Part shown: one piece after another, positions 14,429 to 16,726 of the stretch
How positions within the stretch are numbered: position 1 is the first letter of the stretch
Layout: every line of letters begins with the position of its first letter
Assembly: GCA_913058555.1 (NCBI GenBank)
Contig: CAJXRJ010000075.1
Location: forward strand, 1 to 16,726
Length of the DNA: 16,726 bases
Direction: 5' to 3'
Source: an uncultured bacterium
GTDB taxonomy: Bacteria > Planctomycetota > UBA1135 > GCA-002686595
The notes under the pieces: model-generated
The model's database searches: none
Told to the model about the DNA's origin: nothing
Seen by the model: the letters and a program-made list of their open reading frames with translations, nothing else
Made by a program: the position numbers and the translations under genes

Positions 14429-14704
14429 TCAGTGATAAGTGGCCCGCTGCTCCCTTCGTAGGCCTGCCCGTTCCCCAGGGCTTGCCACGAGGGAAACGGC
14501 GGAGGCATCGGAGGCTCCGATGCGCTCGAAGTTCATGCGCGCCGCCCGGAGCGTGATGTGATTGGGGCCAGACTCTTCATCGAGTCGATCCATATCTTGA
14601 CCGTCGTCTTCCCAGTAGCAGACCGGGCAAACTTCGAATCCCCCGCGGGACGGCAGGGAATAGAAGTCGCAACAGGGGCACTGGTACGGTTGGTCCTCAA
14701 GCAT
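14429..14704 (-). CDS. Small CPCC-type cysteine-rich protein
   Basis: This 91-residue protein carries the compact cysteine-rich CPCC domain: YQCPCCDFYSL (7-17), then EVCPVCYWEDDGQD (24-37), then GPNHITLRAARMNFERIGA (46-64). The two Cys-Pro-x-Cys pairs probably bind one zinc ion. The second half, with N-x-I-T-L-x2-AR-x-N-F, is the family's usual continuation. Residues 70-91 are Arg-rich and not conserved in what I recall. Family function is unknown. I chose ATG at 14702-14704, six residues before the first cysteine. The frame continues to 14887, but the extra 61 residues are low-complexity and cross a good -10 sequence. It is convergent with the TorD-like gene, 50 bases away. Confidence 0.85.
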   Translation of the reverse strand: MLEDQPYQCPCCDFYSLPSRGGFEVCPVCYWEDDGQDMDRLDEESGPNHITLRAARMNFERIGASDASAVSLVASPGERAGLRREQRATYH

Positions 14705-15077
14705 CGCGCGGATTGTAGTCCCTGGGACAGGCACCAAGGATGGGGGGTCTGTGCACGAATCGTCAGAGGCGCTGGGGCTTAGGGCGAATTCGGCGTGGGG
14801 CGGACCCCCATGGCCGTAGGCTTCTGCGACTTCCGTGGCCCTTCGACCCTCAGGGTGGCCCTTATCGATTTCGACGAGGGCATCCACGTGTCGAAGGCGT
14901 GCAGGGACGGGCTCGATGTGACGCTCTGTTCATCTGCAATGTATGCGCCTTCATGCTCAATGTTGTCGCATCCAAGCTCGGCACTTACGCCGAATCCTAC
15001 GGAAGCCGCGCGGCGACTTCGCCGCCTTCCCGGTCCTCCAACCTGATCGGATCCTCTCCCCCTGGGTCCCTATTCGG
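14705..15077. other. Divergent intergenic region, no gene seen
   Basis: This 373-base stretch lies between the minus-strand CPCC gene and the plus-strand fasciclin lipoprotein. Short open frames exist on both strands, but their translations have no domain, plausible start site or gene-like composition. Apart from the -10-like TACAAT at 14712-14717 (minus strand) I see no strong regulatory element. No clear Shine-Dalgarno precedes the fasciclin gene. Confidence 0.55.
14712..14717 (-). promoter_or_regulatory. -10-like element immediately upstream of the CPCC gene
   Basis: On the minus strand this reads TACAAT, five of six matches to TATAAT, with its downstream edge seven bases before the ATG at 14704. 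Initiation would then fall at or next to the start codon, giving a leaderless or nearly leaderless mRNA. No convincing -35 hexamer lies at 16-18 bases (the 17-base position reads TCCTTG). Confidence 0.3.
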
Positions 15078-16454
15078 ATGAATCTGAATCCCCGTACTCT
15101 TCTCGGCCTGTCCGTCGCTGCCACTCTCGCTCTCTCTGGGTGCAGCAGTGACGACGACAGCGCCCCCGCTCCCGCTGCCCAGGACGTTCTGTCGCGCCTC
15201 AACGCCCTTGGTCTGACGACCACCGCCACACTGATTCAGGACGCGGGCCTCGCAACGACGCTTAACGATCTGGTCGGCGGCTATACGCTGCTTGCGCCCA
15301 CGAACGCGGCCTTTGCAGCCCTGCCCATGGCGACGCTGACGTTCCTTCAGGATCCGGCCAACGTCCTCGACCTGCAGGCCTTGCTCAACTACCACGCCCT
15401 TGCCGGCGAGCAAGACTCGACGGCCGTGACGGCCTTGGCGGGCATGAACGCCCCGACGCTCCAGACCTCCAACGTCATCGTTGACGCGGTCGGAACGGAT
15501 CTCTTCATCAACAACGCTCGGGTTTCCAGCGCCGACAACACGACCTCGAACGGCATCGTTCACATCGTGGACACGGTCCTGCGCATTCCGAACGAGTCGG
15601 TGAGCTCCTCCCTGACCACCGAGGGCTTCACCACCCTCGTGGACCTCATCGGCCGTTCCGCAGGCCTTGCGGCGACGATCGATGCGGGCAACTTCACGGT
15701 GCTGGCTCCCTCGGACGCGGCTTTCGCGGCCCTGATGGCCCCGAACGACCTCACGTTCTACGAGAACAACCAGACCGAGCGTGACGCGCTCCTCGCGAAC
15801 CACCTGATCCCGGCCACGACGAACATCGCAAGCGCCCTCGTCACCGCCGGCGACGCCGCGGCCGACGGTGGTCAGCGACTCTTCGTCTCCTTTGATTCCA
15901 TGACCGGCGCCGCCGTCAACGGCAACGCCATCACATCGTTCAACCGCCCCGCCACCGGCGGGCTGATCCACGCCATCGACGGTGTGATCACCGATCCGGG
16001 CGACGCTATCGCTGTCGCCACGGCCGCGGGCTTCGCGACCCTCGTCCAAGAGGTTGATGACGCGGGCCTGACCGCGACGCTCCAGGGCGCCGGTCCTTTC
16101 ACGATCTTCGCCCCGACGGACGCCGCATTCACGCAGTTCCTCGTCGACAACCCCACCACGACGATCTTCGGCGTTGGCCAAGAGGCCGAGCTGGCAGACC
16201 TGCTCAGCTACCACGTCGTCGCGGACGCGATCCAGTCCGATGAGCTCGCGACCCTTGCCACTGTCGACACGGTCTTCACGGGCAACGCGATCACGATCAC
16301 CGCGGACATGATGGGCGGGATCACCCTCTCCACCAACCCCGGCATGGGCGACAACGTCGACGCGCCGATCGCCACAGCGAACGTTCTTGCGAACAACGCT
16401 GTGATCCATGTGATCGACTCGGTCCTCCTGCCCCCGGGCTTCGTCCTTCCGTGA
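15078..16454 (+). CDS. Lipoprotein with three fasciclin (FAS1) domains
   Basis: This 458-residue protein begins with a short lipoprotein signal peptide ending in LALSGC (lipobox Cys22), followed by an acidic and Ala/Pro linker (23-35). Three FAS1 repeats follow at about 36-170, 175-305 and 310-450. Each has the H1-like block (YTLLAPTNAAFAAL at 69-82, FTVLAPSDAAFAAL at 206-219, FTIFAPTDAAFTQF at 341-354) and the H2-like end (GIVHIVDTVL, GLIHAIDGVI, AVIHVIDSVL). FAS1 domains mediate adhesion or bind small ligands. The chosen ATG 15078 puts the signal peptide at the N-terminus, although the frame is open from further upstream. Asp is absent right after the lipobox Cys (Ser-Ser follow), compatible with outer-membrane sorting. 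It is followed by a strong terminator. Confidence 0.94.
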   Translation: MNLNPRTLLGLSVAATLALSGCSSDDDSAPAPAAQDVLSRLNALGLTTTATLIQDAGLATTLNDLVGGYTLLAPTNAAFAALPMATLTFLQDPANVLDLQALLNYHALAGEQDSTAVTALAGMNAPTLQTSNVIVDAVGTDLFINNARVSSADNTTSNGIVHIVDTVLRIPNESVSSSLTTEGFTTLVDLIGRSAGLAATIDAGNFTVLAPSDAAFAALMAPNDLTFYENNQTERDALLANHLIPATTNIASALVTAGDAAADGGQRLFVSFDSMTGAAVNGNAITSFNRPATGGLIHAIDGVITDPGDAIAVATAAGFATLVQEVDDAGLTATLQGAGPFTIFAPTDAAFTQFLVDNPTTTIFGVGQEAELADLLSYHVVADAIQSDELATLATVDTVFTGNAITITADMMGGITLSTNPGMGDNVDAPIATANVLANNAVIHVIDSVLLPPGFVLP

Positions 16455-16496
16455 TTTGATCCCGCTTGGATTGGATCGCCGGCAAGACCGACGATG

Positions 16497-16533
16497 AAAA
16501 GGCCCGCGGCGAGATCCTCGCCGCGGGCCTTTT
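16497..16533. terminator. Bidirectional rho-independent terminator
   Basis: A perfect 17-base-pair stem (16497-16513 with 16517-16533) encloses a 3-base ATC loop. It has an A4 run on the left and a T4 run on the right, so it works in both directions. It sits between the end of the fasciclin gene (16454) and the 3' end of the convergent barrel gene (16540), serving both. Confidence 0.92.
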
Positions 16534-16539
16534 CTGTCT

Positions 16540-16726
16540 TCAGCGAATGCCGAACACCTGACCTAGGGTGAAGGACAGCAGCGGGTCGTAGGAGATCCCG
16601 TCGAGCTCATCGAGGGGGAACGAGAGGTCGAGGCGCAGGACGCCGTTCCCCAGGAGCGCATTGGACCCGATGCGCAGCCCCGCGCCCACGGAGCGCAGGG
16701 GCCGGCCGAAGCCCTCCCCGCGCTGG
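16540..16726 (-). CDS. C-terminal fragment of an outer-membrane beta-barrel protein (Omp85/surface-antigen-like)
   Basis: This minus-strand frame enters from the right edge and stops at TGA (16540-16542), giving about 61 visible residues; the start lies outside the window. The sequence alternates hydrophobic and polar residues: SVGAGLRIGSNALLGNGVL, RLDLSFPLDEL, and the final PLLSFTLGQVFGIR. G-x-GLR-x-G followed by LRLDLSFPL and a last strand ending near LGQVFG is the usual close of Omp85/BamA-like or bacterial surface-antigen barrels. The final residue is Arg after an Ile, not the classical terminal Phe. The barrel class is likely, the exact family uncertain. Its 3' end abuts the shared terminator, which supports the stop. 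Confidence 0.6.
   Translation of the reverse strand, partial: QRGEGFGRPLRSVGAGLRIGSNALLGNGVLRLDLSFPLDELDGISYDPLLSFTLGQVFGIR

Noticed and set aside
14705..14887. Longer N-terminus for the CPCC protein
   Set aside because: The 61 extra residues are low-complexity and outside the conserved domain. ATG 14704 fits the domain boundary and lies just behind a -10-like sequence.
14997..16409. 470-codon minus-strand open frame opposite the fasciclin gene
   Set aside because: Arg/Gly/Val-rich translation with no motif, fully opposite a protein with three clear FAS1 repeats and a lipoprotein signal.
28..16726. Defence island, prophage, insertion sequence or CRISPR array
   Set aside because: No transposase, integrase, phage, nuclease or repeat-spacer structure is visible; the genes are membrane energetics, redox and surface proteins.

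Overview
The window is a high-GC stretch of a Gram-negative bacterial chromosome, probably from a draft or metagenome assembly because its first 27 bases are a Nextera sequencing adapter. Gram-negative is supported by two lipobox-type lipoproteins, Tat-exported redox proteins and the C-terminus of an outer-membrane-type beta-barrel at the right edge. The phylum cannot be fixed by eye; Planctomycetota or Myxococcota/deltaproteobacterial-type lineages are guesses. Most internal genes have GGAGG-like ribosome binding sites.

Region 1 (28-455) is a non-coding leader with a strong terminator-like hairpin at 133-170 and a weak promoter candidate. Region 2 (456-9066) is one tight plus-strand operon. 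It encodes a multisubunit Mrp/Mnh-type cation/proton antiporter in the order E, F, G, a fused MbhD/MbhE/MrpB protein, C, and a D-type pump subunit, then a second pump subunit (NuoL/MrpA-like), an unnamed 109-residue two-helix protein and a third pump subunit (NuoM/HyfB-like). A CNNM/CBS transporter follows three bases after the last subunit. Almost every junction is an ATGA, GTGA or TGATG overlap, so translation is probably coupled. The order resembles archaeal Mbh clusters more than the usual bacterial MrpABCDEFG, and three pump-type subunits are present.

Region 3 (9202-9696, minus) is a YgjP-like zinc metallopeptidase, convergent with the antiporter operon. Region 4 (10064-14378, plus) is a three-gene molybdoenzyme operon: a Tat-exported iron-sulfur subunit, a Tat lipoprotein molybdopterin catalytic subunit of the Psr/Phs/Ttr type with a probable Cys ligand to Mo, and a TorD-like chaperone. 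There is no NrfD-type membrane subunit, and one ferredoxin motif has His in place of its second Cys.

Region 5 holds a small CPCC zinc-ribbon-like protein (minus), a lipoprotein with three fasciclin domains (plus), a near-perfect bidirectional terminator (16497-16533), and the C-terminus of an outer-membrane barrel protein entering from the right edge on the minus strand. I see no CRISPR array, tRNA, rRNA, insertion sequence or prophage. The best candidates for something under-described are the three-pump Mrp operon with its small extra protein and CNNM partner, and the NrfD-less molybdoenzyme with the altered Fe-S site.
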